Made by a program: the position numbers and the translations under genes
Shown here: positions 50,727 to 59,781 of the stretch, piece after piece
Layout: each line of letters opens with the position of its first letter
Position numbering within the stretch: the first letter of the stretch is position 1
Notes under the pieces: model-generated
Told to the model about the DNA's origin: nothing
Databases searched by the model: none
Seen by the model: only the letters and a program-made list of their open reading frames with translations
Assembly (NCBI GenBank): GCA_964598225.1
Contig: CAZRBG010000001.1
Location: 62,001 to 126,000, forward strand
DNA: 64,000 nucleotides
Source: SG8-4 sp964598225
GTDB lineage: Bacteria; Planctomycetota; Phycisphaerae; Sedimentisphaerales; Anaerobacaceae
Reading direction: 5' to 3'

Positions 50727-51770
50727 ATGGCAGCAAATGATAATCAAACGGCCGAGTCTGTGCTGAAAAAGGACGATTTGATCGTACTGGCGGGGGCGGG
50801 CGGGTTTATCGCCGGGGCTCTGGCGAGGTATTTTCACGATCAGGGGTTCACCCGCATCCGGGCCGTGGATAAAAAGCCTCTTCCCGAATGGTACCAGCGG
50901 GTGCCGGGCGTGGAGTGCCTGTGCCTGGACCTGCGACACGAAGAAAACTGTCGGCGGGCCTGCGAGGACGCCGTCGAGGTTTATAATCTCGCGGCGGACA
51001 TGGGAGGCATGGGCTTCATCGAGCGGTTCCGCGTGGAGTGCCTGCGCAGCATTCTGATCAATACGCACATGATCGAGTCGGCGTATCGCGCCGGCGCACA
51101 GCGCTATTTCTTCTCATCGTCGGCGTGCGCATACAACGTTGAATTGCAGAAAGATCCGAACAGCCGTGCGCTCAAGGAATCGGACGCCTATCCGGCGATG
51201 GCCGAACGAGGCTACGGTTGGGAGAAACTCATGTCCGAGATGTTCTGTCAGGAATACTGGGCCGAGCGCGGCCTCAAGACCGCCATCGCACGTTTTCATA
51301 ATGTCTACGGACCCTACGGAACATGGGACGGCGGACGCGAGAAGGCGCCGGCGGCTATCTGCCGCAAGGTAATCGAAGCCAAAGATCATGGCTCGGACGA
51401 AATCGTCATCTGGGGCGATGGCCATCAAACTCGCAGCTTCATGTATATCGACGACTGCACGCAGGGTATCGACATGATCATGCACTGCGACGAGCTGATC
51501 GCCACGCCTATCAACCTCGGTTCCGACCGTCTGATTTCCATTAACGATCTCGTCTCGTTAGCAGAGCGCATCGGCGGTATCACGCTCAAACGCAAACATG
51601 ATATGACTGCGCCGCAGGGCGTGGCGGGCCGCAACAGCGACAACACGTTTATCAAGCAGGTTCTCGGCTGGGAGCCGTCCACACCTCTTGAAGAGGGCCT
51701 CAAAAAGACCTACGAGTGGATCGAGCAGCAATACAAGGACCGCAAAGCGGGCAAACGAACCGTCAGTTGA
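50727..51770 (+). CDS. GDP-mannose 3,5-epimerase-like protein (extended SDR family)
   Basis: The 347-residue protein is a sugar-nucleotide epimerase. It has an N-terminal Rossmann region with GAGGFIAGALARYF (GxxGxxG), AADMGGMGFI and the active site S-S-A-C plus YGWEK (Tyr-x3-Lys). It also shares long runs with plant GDP-mannose 3,5-epimerase, including FHNVYGPYGTWDGGREKAPA and the C-terminal GVAGRNSDNTFIKQVLGWEP. Plant GME makes GDP-L-galactose or GDP-L-gulose from GDP-mannose; bacterial members are less studied. AAAGGAA precedes the ATG. It is the first gene of an operon; the next ATG comes 2 bases after its stop. Confidence 0.85.
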   Translation: MAANDNQTAESVLKKDDLIVLAGAGGFIAGALARYFHDQGFTRIRAVDKKPLPEWYQRVPGVECLCLDLRHEENCRRACEDAVEVYNLAADMGGMGFIERFRVECLRSILINTHMIESAYRAGAQRYFFSSSACAYNVELQKDPNSRALKESDAYPAMAERGYGWEKLMSEMFCQEYWAERGLKTAIARFHNVYGPYGTWDGGREKAPAAICRKVIEAKDHGSDEIVIWGDGHQTRSFMYIDDCTQGIDMIMHCDELIATPINLGSDRLISINDLVSLAERIGGITLKRKHDMTAPQGVAGRNSDNTFIKQVLGWEPSTPLEEGLKKTYEWIEQQYKDRKAGKRTVS

Positions 51771-51772
51771 TT

Positions 51773-52579
51773 ATGAGAAATCGGCAAGATACAGAAATTA
51801 CGGACGTCATCGGCAAGTCGCCGTACAGAATCGCACTGGCGGGCGGCTGGATCGACCAGCCCTTTGCATCGCGGTATAATCCGTGTCCGCCCGGCTCGAT
51901 GGTCGTGGTTTGTATCGAGCCACAGTTTCGCTTTATGGAAAGAGCCGGCATCTGCATCGGAACTCGCAATATCGCTTTAGAGCTTTGGGAAGACGGCTTG
52001 CCGGAGCGAGATCCCGATGAATTGGTACAGGAACTCTATGAGACCGAAAACGAAGGCAAGGTCGAACCGTCGGGCTCACAGGATATGATCGGCCTTGTCT
52101 ATCCGGGCATCAGCCGGCTAGATTACGATTACACTCATCGGGGAGGCATCTTCCCCCGGCACATCGAATCGAATAACGATCCGCAGGTTGCTTCCTGGCT
52201 TGAGCGCGTGATTCATATTCTCCCCGTGGCGCCGCGGCCTGAAGGTTACAATCCGCTTGAGACTAAGAATCTTGAGCCTCAATGGATCAAACGACTCGGA
52301 AAGTCGGGCAAGGACTGCTACAATGCTATCTTGAAGCGGGACATCGACGCACTTGGAGCTTCGATGAATGAGTGCATGTTGTGCTGGGAGAAAATCCTGC
52401 CCGGCACGGTTCGTCAGCATACACTGACAGTGGATTTGATGCCGCTACTTGAGTATTATCAGGCGAAGTACGCTGGCGCAATGTATTCGGGTTGCGGTGG
52501 AGGTTATTTGTACGTTGTTTCGGAGAATCCCGTACCGGGTGCTTTCCATGTGAAAGTAAGAACCAACCAGAGAGGCTGA
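51773..52579 (+). CDS. GHMP kinase-like protein
   Basis: The ATG at 51773 lies 2 bases after the epimerase stop. The 268-residue product begins with a strand resembling HddA-type sugar kinases (SPYRIALAGGWIDQPFASRY, compare RISFAGGGTDLP). It has the ATP loop region in a variant form (VEPSGSQDMIGLVYPG, instead of PxxxGLxSS) and a Gly-rich C-terminal loop (AMYSGCGGGYLYVV) like GHMP motif 3. This fits the heptose, galactose and fucose kinase branch but it is shorter than most, so it could phosphorylate an unusual sugar or may be catalytically altered. The product of the epimerase or mutarotase in this operon is a candidate substrate. Confidence 0.75.
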   Translation: MRNRQDTEITDVIGKSPYRIALAGGWIDQPFASRYNPCPPGSMVVVCIEPQFRFMERAGICIGTRNIALELWEDGLPERDPDELVQELYETENEGKVEPSGSQDMIGLVYPGISRLDYDYTHRGGIFPRHIESNNDPQVASWLERVIHILPVAPRPEGYNPLETKNLEPQWIKRLGKSGKDCYNAILKRDIDALGASMNECMLCWEKILPGTVRQHTLTVDLMPLLEYYQAKYAGAMYSGCGGGYLYVVSENPVPGAFHVKVRTNQRG

Positions 52580-52580
52580 A

Positions 52581-52982
52581 ATGAAAAAAGTGTTCAGAAG
52601 ATACTGCAAATCTTTGGAGCTTGAGGACGATCCTTCGCTCATCGAAGAGTACAAGAAACTCCACGCCATGGGCGCCTGCTGGCCGGAAATCACAGCAGGT
52701 ATGAAAGAAGTCGGCATCATCGATATGGAAATATACATATCCGGCACAACTCTTTTCATGATTATGGACACGAAACCAGATTTCGACCACGAACAGGCCA
52801 TGGCCAAACTGGCAACACTGCCGCGACAAGGCGAATGGGAAGCTCTGGTCTCGAAGTACCAGAAAACCGGCGGCGATGCCTCGGCCAAAGAAAAATGGCG
52901 GCTGATCGAGCGTATATTTAAGATGGACCAAAAGCAGCAATATCGGCCGGAAGACGGATACGCGGAAGAAATTAATCTCTGA
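52581..52982 (+). CDS. L-rhamnose mutarotase-like protein (RhaM/DUF718)
   Basis: The 133-residue protein belongs to the family that interconverts anomers of 6-deoxysugars. It has the characteristic opening (RRYCKSLELEDDPSLIEEYK), followed by KKLHAMGACWPEITAGMKEV with the catalytic His and the conserved W-P-E. The second half is DMEIYISGTTLFMIMDTKPD. The C-terminal ~30 residues (KWRLIERIFKMDQKQQY) extend past the usual ~105-residue RhaM. AGAGAGG precedes the ATG, which is 1 base after the kinase stop. L-fucose mutarotase FucU is unrelated. The substrate may be rhamnose or the epimerase product. Confidence 0.82.
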   Translation: MKKVFRRYCKSLELEDDPSLIEEYKKLHAMGACWPEITAGMKEVGIIDMEIYISGTTLFMIMDTKPDFDHEQAMAKLATLPRQGEWEALVSKYQKTGGDASAKEKWRLIERIFKMDQKQQYRPEDGYAEEINL

Positions 52983-53017
52983 ATTCAGAACGCTCATCGA
53001 AACGGAAAGGAAAAACA

Positions 53018-54553
53018 ATGACTTCGTTGCAACTCTATACTAAGTTGGAGCCACGAAACGTCCGGCGAATATTCCTGGGACTCATGATCGTTTTTACATT
53101 GGGCACTTCAACTCCTGGTCAAATCGCCATCGACGGACGCTACTGGAGCTATGACGGTCGGCGCATGCTTCTGCTCGGCGGCTGGAATCACGGGCATAAT
53201 CCGTTCATCGATCACGACACCGACAACGACAAGGATAATCAGGGTGTCAGCACGGTTGCACAGATCAAGGGAGCTATGGATGAGTTAGCGGCGGCGGGAG
53301 GTAATTGTCTGCGCTGCGTGCTCGATCCGGGCATGGCGGCCGGGATACAGGAATTCGACTTCTGCGCCAAATCCGGCGCCAAGTACGATCTGAACGAAAT
53401 GAACGGACCGTTCTGGGACCGCATAGAGATGTTCATTTCCGAAGCGAGCAAGAGAGACATCATCGTTCAGATAGAGCTCTGGGACAGGTTCGACCTGATA
53501 GACGGCAGCTGGGGATCCTGGCCCGTGAGTCCGTGGAATCCGAAGAATAACATAAACTATACTCCGGAATCGTCGGGGCTGGCAACATCGTACCGTTCGT
53601 TCGGCAAGCATCCTTTCCTTCAAGGGGTGCCGGGGCATCCGGTCTATGAAAATGTGCCCCGGGCCAGGAAGAAAAAGTACGATACGGTCCGGCGCTTCCA
53701 AGACAAATTCATCGACAAGCTGCTCTCGCTTACCCTGCGCCACGACAATGTGCTTTATTGCATGAACAATGAAACACATGAAGAGCCCGCGTGGGGGCTG
53801 TACTGGATACAGTTCATCGAACGAAAGGCAAAGGATCGCGGCAAAAATGTGTTTACGACGGACATGTTCGATGACGTCCACAAAGTTGAAGACTCGCGAG
53901 TGCTTTCCTGGCAATTGAAAAGTCGCGAAAAATACGACTATGTCGATATATCTCAGGTCAACAGCAGGCATCGAGATCAGGACCACTGGAACAATGTTAA
54001 GTGGATCACCGACGCGGCGAAAAAGACTAATCCGCCGCGCCTGCTGTACATGACGAAAATATACGGAAACGATCTCGCTCTGAACGGCAAACCCTGGAGC
54101 AGGTTCCAGCCGGGAGACAGCGACAACGGCATCGAAGAATGGTGGCGCAATCTGATAGCCGGCGTAGCCGGTGTCAGGTTTCATCGTCCGACCGCGGGGA
54201 TAGGTTTGTATTCCGAAGCGAAGAACTGCATAGCCGCGACGAGAAAGGTCGAATCGCAGGTTAAATTCTGGGACGTCGAGCCGAGACAGGATCTGTTGAC
54301 GAACCGGCAGCCCGATGAGGCGTATTTAGCCGCCGATCCGGGAAAAGCGTACATGCTCTATTTCACAAAGAACGGCAGCGGCTCGGTTGGTCTCAAGCTG
54401 GACAAATATCCCAATACCAGTTTCGAGCTTAGCTGGATAAACATCAACACAGGCAACAGGGAGCCGACTCGCACAATGCCCGGCGGAAGAACCATCAAAA
54501 TCGACCGCCCAGACAATTCCGCGCATTGGGTCGCGACAATCTGCCGTAAATGA
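53018..54553 (+). CDS. Secreted TIM-barrel glycoside hydrolase-like protein with C-terminal collagen-binding-like domain
   Basis: A signal-like segment (IFLGLMIVFTLGTSTPGQ) follows a short polar N-terminus. Residues ~40-400 form a putative (beta/alpha)8 barrel: GGNCLRCVLDPGMAAGIQEF, DIIVQIELWDRFDLI and VLYCMNNETHEEPAWGLYWI with an Asn-Glu typical of clan-A acid/base sites. The last ~80 residues (EAYLAADPGKAYMLYFTKNG to SFELSWININTG) resemble the collagen-binding-like tail of GH140 proteins and match the position of the tail in the 48150-50543 protein. It closes the epimerase-kinase-mutarotase operon, 35 bases after it. Substrate is unknown. GAAAGGAAA precedes the ATG. Confidence 0.8.
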   Translation: MTSLQLYTKLEPRNVRRIFLGLMIVFTLGTSTPGQIAIDGRYWSYDGRRMLLLGGWNHGHNPFIDHDTDNDKDNQGVSTVAQIKGAMDELAAAGGNCLRCVLDPGMAAGIQEFDFCAKSGAKYDLNEMNGPFWDRIEMFISEASKRDIIVQIELWDRFDLIDGSWGSWPVSPWNPKNNINYTPESSGLATSYRSFGKHPFLQGVPGHPVYENVPRARKKKYDTVRRFQDKFIDKLLSLTLRHDNVLYCMNNETHEEPAWGLYWIQFIERKAKDRGKNVFTTDMFDDVHKVEDSRVLSWQLKSREKYDYVDISQVNSRHRDQDHWNNVKWITDAAKKTNPPRLLYMTKIYGNDLALNGKPWSRFQPGDSDNGIEEWWRNLIAGVAGVRFHRPTAGIGLYSEAKNCIAATRKVESQVKFWDVEPRQDLLTNRQPDEAYLAADPGKAYMLYFTKNGSGSVGLKLDKYPNTSFELSWININTGNREPTRTMPGGRTIKIDRPDNSAHWVATICRK

Positions 54554-54628
54554 CAAACCGGCATATATCGCCAGCGACAGTCATCAGAAATGTGTGTAAT
54601 GATTTTGCACCAAGAGCCCCAGAAAAAT

Positions 54629-54702
54629 CACGCCCGGCAGGACTCGAACCTGCGACTTTCGGATTAGAAATCCGATGCTCTATCCGACTGAGCTACGGGC
54701 GC
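54629..54702 (-). tRNA. tRNA-Arg (anticodon TCT)
   Basis: Reading on the minus strand: acceptor GCGCCCG at 54702-54696, D arm TAGCTCAGTCGGATAGAGC, anticodon stem CGGAT/ATCCG with loop containing TCT, and T arm GCAGG-TTCGAGT-CCTGC. The last acceptor pair is a G:T wobble. The discriminator is G; CCA is not encoded. Confidence 0.95.
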
Positions 54703-54722
54703 TTCGGTCATAAGCAGTGGAA

Positions 54723-54751
54723 ATATAACGATTTCCAGCATATTCTGTCAA
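54723..54751 (-). promoter_or_regulatory. Sigma-70 promoter of tRNA-Arg
   Basis: On the minus strand a perfect TTGACA (54751-54746) and TTATAT (54728-54723) are 17 bases apart. The start site falls about 14 bases before the tRNA 5' end. The remaining sequence up to the aldehyde dehydrogenase (54752-54960) is AT-rich and shows no gene. Confidence 0.6.
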
Positions 54752-54960
54752 TATTTCTTTTGTCCTATTGCCCTTGTTGTAACACTTTGACCAACATAAC
54801 ATAAGTTTTGAATGCAGCAAGAGCATTAAGTAATAACGAGCACGCTTTTAGGCAAAACCCCTATTGGAATTTTCCAAAGGCTTTCTATCTTAAAGGTTAG
54901 GAGCCGCGTTGAAGACCCTTATCGATGACGTTGAGAAGTAGAGAATGTGCGGTAGATAAA

Positions 54961-56421
54961 ATGTTCGATGAGCTTTACGACCGAGAGAAAACCGGAAAAA
55001 GGATTTACCGAAACTTTTTAGATGGTCAATGGGTAATTCCTGAATCGTCAGACTATTTCGATATAACCAATCCGACCTTGGAAGAAACGATTGCCGCAGC
55101 ACCGCTTTGCACCGAGAAGAACATGACCGCAGCCATTGAATCGGCAAATGAGAGGGGGCGCGCCGACGATTTCAGACCTTTGCAGCGGTTGGAGGTTATG
55201 GAGCGGGCTGCTCAGATTCTCCAGGAAAATGCCGACACCGTGGCGCGGACTATAACACAGGAGTCCGGCAAACCGATCCGGGGCGCCCGCAAAGAAGTGC
55301 ATGCGACGATTGAGCGGCTTCATCTGGCTCGCGAAGAAGCTCGCGTACTGCACGGAGAATACATACCGGGAGAATGGGTAGAGGACACACACGGCAAATT
55401 TGCAATCGTACTCAGAAACCCAATCGGAGTGGTGGGGACGTTGTCGCCGTTCAATTATCCGCTGTTTATCGCCGCCGCGAAGATCATTCCAGCTTTGCTG
55501 TCGGGAAACGGCGTGGTCGCGAAGCCGGCGAGCGATACGCCCATAAGTCTTTTGCTTTTCGGCAAGATTCTGGAGACTGCGGGTCTGCCACCCGGCCGCC
55601 TGCAAATTCTTACCGGCAGAGGCAGTGTACTGGGCGAGGTTATGGCTCAAAGCCGCCAAGTTGCCGCGATCAGCTTCACCGGTTCCACAAACGCAGGGCA
55701 GGCGATTGCTTCCCACGCCGGTATGAAAAAGCTGCACCTGGAACTCGGAGGTAAGGCGGCGGCTATTGTCCTGGAAGATGCCGACCTTCGGCTCGCGGCC
55801 TCAGAAACCTGCAAAGGAACGTTCAAGAATTCCGGGCAGCGATGCGACGCGATCTCGCGTGTGCTCGTTCATAAGAGCGTCCACGCAGAGTTCCTCAAAG
55901 CGGCGTTAAACGAAGCATCTTCGTATAAGATGGGAGATCCGTTCGACGAGGGAACGAAGATCGGCCCGCTCATCAATGATGGTGCTCTCGAAAAAGTGGA
56001 CCGGCTGGTCGCCGGCGCTATTGATGGAGGTGCTCGGGCCGTTTGCGGGGCCTCGCATGATAATCTCTTTTACGAGCCGACGATTTTAGATGGCGTGACA
56101 AACGACATGGACATCGCCCGCCGGGAGATATTCGGTCCGGTCATGCCGATCATGACCTTCGATAATCTCGAAGAGGCCGTGGAAATCTCCAACTCTTCCG
56201 AGTACGGTCTCGATAGTTGCATCTTCACCGAGAACCTAAGAAAAGCCATATCCGTTGCCAAGACGCTTCAGGACGGCAGCGTGAGCGTCAACGCTGCGCC
56301 GGCCCACGGCGTAGGCCATTTCCCTTTCGGCGGCAACAAAAAGTCCGGCATGGGGCGTGAAGGTCTGAAGTACAGCATCGACGAATTGACCCGTTTACAC
56401 ACTATTGTGATTAACGAGTAA
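54961..56421 (+). CDS. NAD(P)-dependent aldehyde dehydrogenase
   Basis: The enzyme oxidises an aldehyde to the acid (or acyl product) with NAD(P). It shows the family order: PFNYPL (substrate tunnel), VAKPASDTP, SFTGSTNAGQAIASHAGM, the general base in LELGGKAA (about residue 261) and the catalytic Cys294 in FKNSGQRCDAISR, then EIFGPVMP and the C-terminal PFGGNKKSGMGREG. Length (486) is normal. Motifs resemble the lactaldehyde / non-phosphorylating glyceraldehyde-3-phosphate group, but substrate cannot be fixed. The start could be 54925, which adds 12 residues; 54961 fits the family length better. It stands alone between tRNA-Arg and ppsA. Confidence 0.93.
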   Translation: MFDELYDREKTGKRIYRNFLDGQWVIPESSDYFDITNPTLEETIAAAPLCTEKNMTAAIESANERGRADDFRPLQRLEVMERAAQILQENADTVARTITQESGKPIRGARKEVHATIERLHLAREEARVLHGEYIPGEWVEDTHGKFAIVLRNPIGVVGTLSPFNYPLFIAAAKIIPALLSGNGVVAKPASDTPISLLLFGKILETAGLPPGRLQILTGRGSVLGEVMAQSRQVAAISFTGSTNAGQAIASHAGMKKLHLELGGKAAAIVLEDADLRLAASETCKGTFKNSGQRCDAISRVLVHKSVHAEFLKAALNEASSYKMGDPFDEGTKIGPLINDGALEKVDRLVAGAIDGGARAVCGASHDNLFYEPTILDGVTNDMDIARREIFGPVMPIMTFDNLEEAVEISNSSEYGLDSCIFTENLRKAISVAKTLQDGSVSVNAAPAHGVGHFPFGGNKKSGMGREGLKYSIDELTRLHTIVINE

Positions 56422-56560
56422 GCGCCTGTCTCTAAGCAATAATCTTGACGAGATTAGGGATTATACTTATTTCCGTTCTTACTTGAGCACCATATTATTT
56501 ACTTGTTAGCAAAGAAAAATTATTAACTTCGATAAGCCAAAACAAAGAGGAGAAATAAGC

Positions 56561-59041
56561 ATGCCTTCTGAAACAAAGAGTCTTATTCGATGGTTCGAGG
56601 ACATGAGTTCCGAGGACGTGGCGATAGTCGGAGGCAAGAATGCTTCACTGGGTGATATGATCGCCGCGCTCAAGAAAGAAGGGATACGAGTGCCCGATGG
56701 ATTCGCAACTACAGCTCAGGCCTATCGGCAGTTCCTAAGAGAAAATGCTTTGGAGCAACAAATTAAAGACCTTCTCAAAGAGCTTACCGACGGTAACAAG
56801 TCGCTTGAAAAGGTGGGCAAATCGATCCGGCGGCTTTTTTATAAAGCCGAGTTTCCGGAAGATTTCGCGCAGTCAATTCATGACAACTACGAGATGCTGT
56901 GCGGCAAGTACAACACGGATGAGGTGGACGTCGCCGTGCGGAGCAGCGCAACAGCCGAGGACCTGCCCGAAGCGAGCTTCGCCGGCCAGCAGGAGACGTA
57001 TCTCAATATAGCGGGGCACGATGATGTTCTCGATGCCTGCAGGAAGTGTTTTGCATCGCTGTTTACCGACAGAGCGATTACCTATCGAAATGAGAACGAT
57101 TTCGATCATCTTAAGGTCGCGCTTTCGGTGGGCGTTCAGAAAATGGTGCGATCGGACCGGGCCGGCTCGGGAGTGATGTTTTCTATCGATACCGAGACGG
57201 GTTTTCCCGATGCCGTGGTGATAAATGCGGCGTGGGGTCTCGGCGAAAACGTCGTTCAGGGAACTATCAATCCCGACGAATACGTTGTCTTCAAACCCCT
57301 GCTCGGCCAAGGTGATTATCGACCCATCATAGACAAGACGATGGGAGACAAAGCCAAAAAGATGGTTTATGCAAAGGGCGGTTCCCAAACCACGAGAAAT
57401 ACCGATACGTCAAACGAGGAGCGAAACAGTTTTGTACTGACGGACGATGAAATTCTTACTTTGGGAAACTGGGCCGCCGTGATTGAGCGGCATTACGACA
57501 AACCGATGGACATGGAATGGGCTAAGGACGGTCAAACAGATGAGTTGTTCATTGTCCAGGCGCGGCCGGAGACGGTGCAGTCCCAGAAACAAAGCAGCAC
57601 CCTTCAAACGTACAGCCTTAAGGAGAAGGGCCGGAAAATCACCGAAGGACTTGCCATCGGTCAGGCCATCGCCGCCGGCAAGGTCCAAAACATAAAGAGC
57701 GTCGAGCAAATCGACCGCTTCGAAGATGATTCTATCTTGGTCACGGGAATGACCGACCCCGATTGGGTGCCGATCATGAACCGGGCGGCTGCAATTGTCA
57801 CCGATCACGGCGGGCGGACCTCACATGCCGCTATAGTCAGCCGCGAGCTTGGTATACCCGCGATTGTCGGCACCGGCGACGCGACCGAAGTTCTGAAAGA
57901 CGGACAGGAAATAACGATCTCTTGCGCTGAAGGCAATGAAGGATATGTTTACGGGGGTATACTGGATTTCGAGCAATCCGACATCAACCTGGAGGAGGTC
58001 CCGGAGATAGAAACTCAGATCATGATTAACCTTGCAAGTCCCGCGGCGGCGTTTCGCTGGTGGAGGCTGCCCTGCCGCGGTATCGGTCTTGCAAGAATGG
58101 AATTCATTATCAACAATATCATCAAGGTTCATCCGCTGGCCCTGGTGCGCTTCGACGACCTCGAAGATGCCGATGCAAAGAAACAGATTCAAAAGCTGAC
58201 TAAGGGATATGAAAACAAAGAGCAGTACTTCATCGATCATCTGGCCAGGGGTATAAGTAAGATTGCCGCTTCGCAGCATCCTCACGATGTTATCGTCCGG
58301 CTCAGTGACTTCAAGACCAACGAATATGCAAACCTTATCGGCGGAGCCGAGTTCGAGCCCGAGGAAGACAATCCTATGCTCGGCTTTCGAGGGGCCAGCC
58401 GTTATTACAGCGAGCAATACCGCGAAGGATTTTCACTGGAATGCCGGGCTGTCAAGGCCGCTCGTGATGAAATAGGACTGAAGAATATTCTGGTAATGGT
58501 TCCTTTTTGCCGGACGATAGAAGAGGCGGATCACGTGCTTGAGGTCATGGCTCAAAACGGCCTTGACAGGGGCAAAGACGGGCTTCGGATATATGTAATG
58601 GCCGAGATTCCATCCAACGTCGCCCAGGCCGACGACTTTGCCGAGAGATTTGACGGCTTTTCCATCGGCTCGAATGATCTGACTCAATTAGTGCTCGGCG
58701 TGGATAGAGATTCCGAGCAACTGCAGCACCTGTTCGACGCCAGAAACGAATCCGTCAAGAGAATGGTTGCCCAGCTAATCAGGACGGCGCACGATTGCGA
58801 CCGCAAAGTAGGGATTTGCGGCCAGGCGCCCAGCGACCATCCCGACTTTGCCGAGTTTTTGGTCAAGTGCGGCATAGACTCGATCTCGCTCAATCCGGAC
58901 AGCGTGGTGAAAGTGATTCACCAGATAGCTGAGTTCGAGCAGAAGGGCGCGACTACCGAGACACTCGAGCACTTCGGCGAGAAAGTGGGCAACAAAGTAG
59001 CAAGCGGCGTACGAAGAATAATGAAGTCGGACGACCGTTAG
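56561..59041 (+). CDS. ppsA: Phosphoenolpyruvate synthase
   Basis: PEP synthase makes phosphoenolpyruvate from pyruvate and ATP (AMP + phosphate), the entry step of gluconeogenesis. The 826-residue length is close to the E. coli enzyme (792). Three domains are visible: ATP-grasp N-terminal (~1-350, with AVRSSATAEDLPEASFAGQQ), the phosphohistidine swivel (TDHGGRTSHAAIVSRELGIP, His near 421), and a PEP/pyruvate TIM barrel (~490-800) with EFIINNIIKVHPLALV, EFEPEEDNPMLGFRGASRYY and the catalytic Cys in VGICGQAPSDHPDFAEF. AGAGGAG precedes the ATG. The AMP- or phosphate-dependent regulator that inactivates PpsA by Thr phosphorylation is not in the window. Confidence 0.96.
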   Translation: MPSETKSLIRWFEDMSSEDVAIVGGKNASLGDMIAALKKEGIRVPDGFATTAQAYRQFLRENALEQQIKDLLKELTDGNKSLEKVGKSIRRLFYKAEFPEDFAQSIHDNYEMLCGKYNTDEVDVAVRSSATAEDLPEASFAGQQETYLNIAGHDDVLDACRKCFASLFTDRAITYRNENDFDHLKVALSVGVQKMVRSDRAGSGVMFSIDTETGFPDAVVINAAWGLGENVVQGTINPDEYVVFKPLLGQGDYRPIIDKTMGDKAKKMVYAKGGSQTTRNTDTSNEERNSFVLTDDEILTLGNWAAVIERHYDKPMDMEWAKDGQTDELFIVQARPETVQSQKQSSTLQTYSLKEKGRKITEGLAIGQAIAAGKVQNIKSVEQIDRFEDDSILVTGMTDPDWVPIMNRAAAIVTDHGGRTSHAAIVSRELGIPAIVGTGDATEVLKDGQEITISCAEGNEGYVYGGILDFEQSDINLEEVPEIETQIMINLASPAAAFRWWRLPCRGIGLARMEFIINNIIKVHPLALVRFDDLEDADAKKQIQKLTKGYENKEQYFIDHLARGISKIAASQHPHDVIVRLSDFKTNEYANLIGGAEFEPEEDNPMLGFRGASRYYSEQYREGFSLECRAVKAARDEIGLKNILVMVPFCRTIEEADHVLEVMAQNGLDRGKDGLRIYVMAEIPSNVAQADDFAERFDGFSIGSNDLTQLVLGVDRDSEQLQHLFDARNESVKRMVAQLIRTAHDCDRKVGICGQAPSDHPDFAEFLVKCGIDSISLNPDSVVKVIHQIAEFEQKGATTETLEHFGEKVGNKVASGVRRIMKSDDR

Positions 59042-59217
59042 AGCCGGCCGCCTATTGTAGCAATTCCAGCACGTGAAATCCATGACCAGAGCGCAGCATA
59101 TAGGACAGGCGGAAGCCCAGTACGCGTTTAGCCTGGAAAGAACCAGCCCATCCCATTCGACTTCGCTCAGGGCAGGCTCCGGCAAACGACAATCCGAATG
59201 AGGGTGCCACCGAGCGT

Positions 59218-59287
59218 TGTCATTCCTGCGCAGGCAGGAATCCATTTGTTCAAGCGATTCTGGATTCCTGCCTTCGCAGGAATGACA
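59218..59287. repeat. Inverted repeat of the TTCCTGC/GCAGGAA type
   Basis: TGTCATTCCTGC (59218-59229) through TCCA (59244) is mirrored at 59261-59287 (TGGATTCCTGCC to CAGGAATGACA), with 27-base arms, a couple of mismatches and a 16-base loop. This is a widespread intergenic repeat form in bacteria. A short TTCGCTCAGGGCAGGCTC word precedes it (from 59163). The rest of 59042-59378 shows no gene. Confidence 0.7.
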
Positions 59288-59378
59288 GCTTGCGCTACCT
59301 TGGGGCTGGACATGGACGCAAGGCGTCGCTAAACACATACAAAGCCCATCCAACCTATGGATGAAACCTGTTTATTGG

Positions 59379-59738
59379 CTATGACTCGAGCCACTCGATC
59401 GCCTGCCGACGTTGTTCCGGCTCGAAGTACTTTATCTTGGCCGTGGTAAACGGGCGGCAGAAAACGCTCATTCCCTTCTGCCAGCGTTTTTCTCCCACAA
59501 GCGCCAGCCGTTCGATATCGGAGAAATGTTTCACATCGAATTTGATATCTTTCCAAAGAGCGCTGGCTTCCCAACCGTGGAAATCCTCCATCTCGAAAAG
59601 AACGCGTATCTTGCCGTGCTCGTCGATCAGACGCTCTGCTTCCGGAACGAACTGCTCGTAATCTTCTTTGGTCAGCTTACCCTTGACTTTAACATCCAGG
59701 ATTTTCGTATCTTCTTGTTTTTCCAATAATACCGGCAT
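59379..59738 (-). CDS. SpoIIAA-like (STAS-like) protein
   Basis: The 119-residue protein matches the SpoIIAA-like family (DUF3478): ILDVKVKGKLTKEDYEQFVP, then IRVLFEMEDFHGWEASALWK, VGEKRWQKGMSVFCRPFTTA and KIKYFEPEQRRQAIEWL in the usual order. Members resemble anti-sigma antagonists in fold but usually lack their phosphorylated Ser; their role is unclear and some associate with stress or transport systems. It is cytoplasmic and stands alone. AAAGGAAA precedes the ATG. Confidence 0.88.
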   Translation of the reverse strand: MPVLLEKQEDTKILDVKVKGKLTKEDYEQFVPEAERLIDEHGKIRVLFEMEDFHGWEASALWKDIKFDVKHFSDIERLALVGEKRWQKGMSVFCRPFTTAKIKYFEPEQRRQAIEWLES

Positions 59739-59781
59739 TCTGTTTCCTTTCTTTCTGCGATTGGCATAAGAGCAGCCTGGA

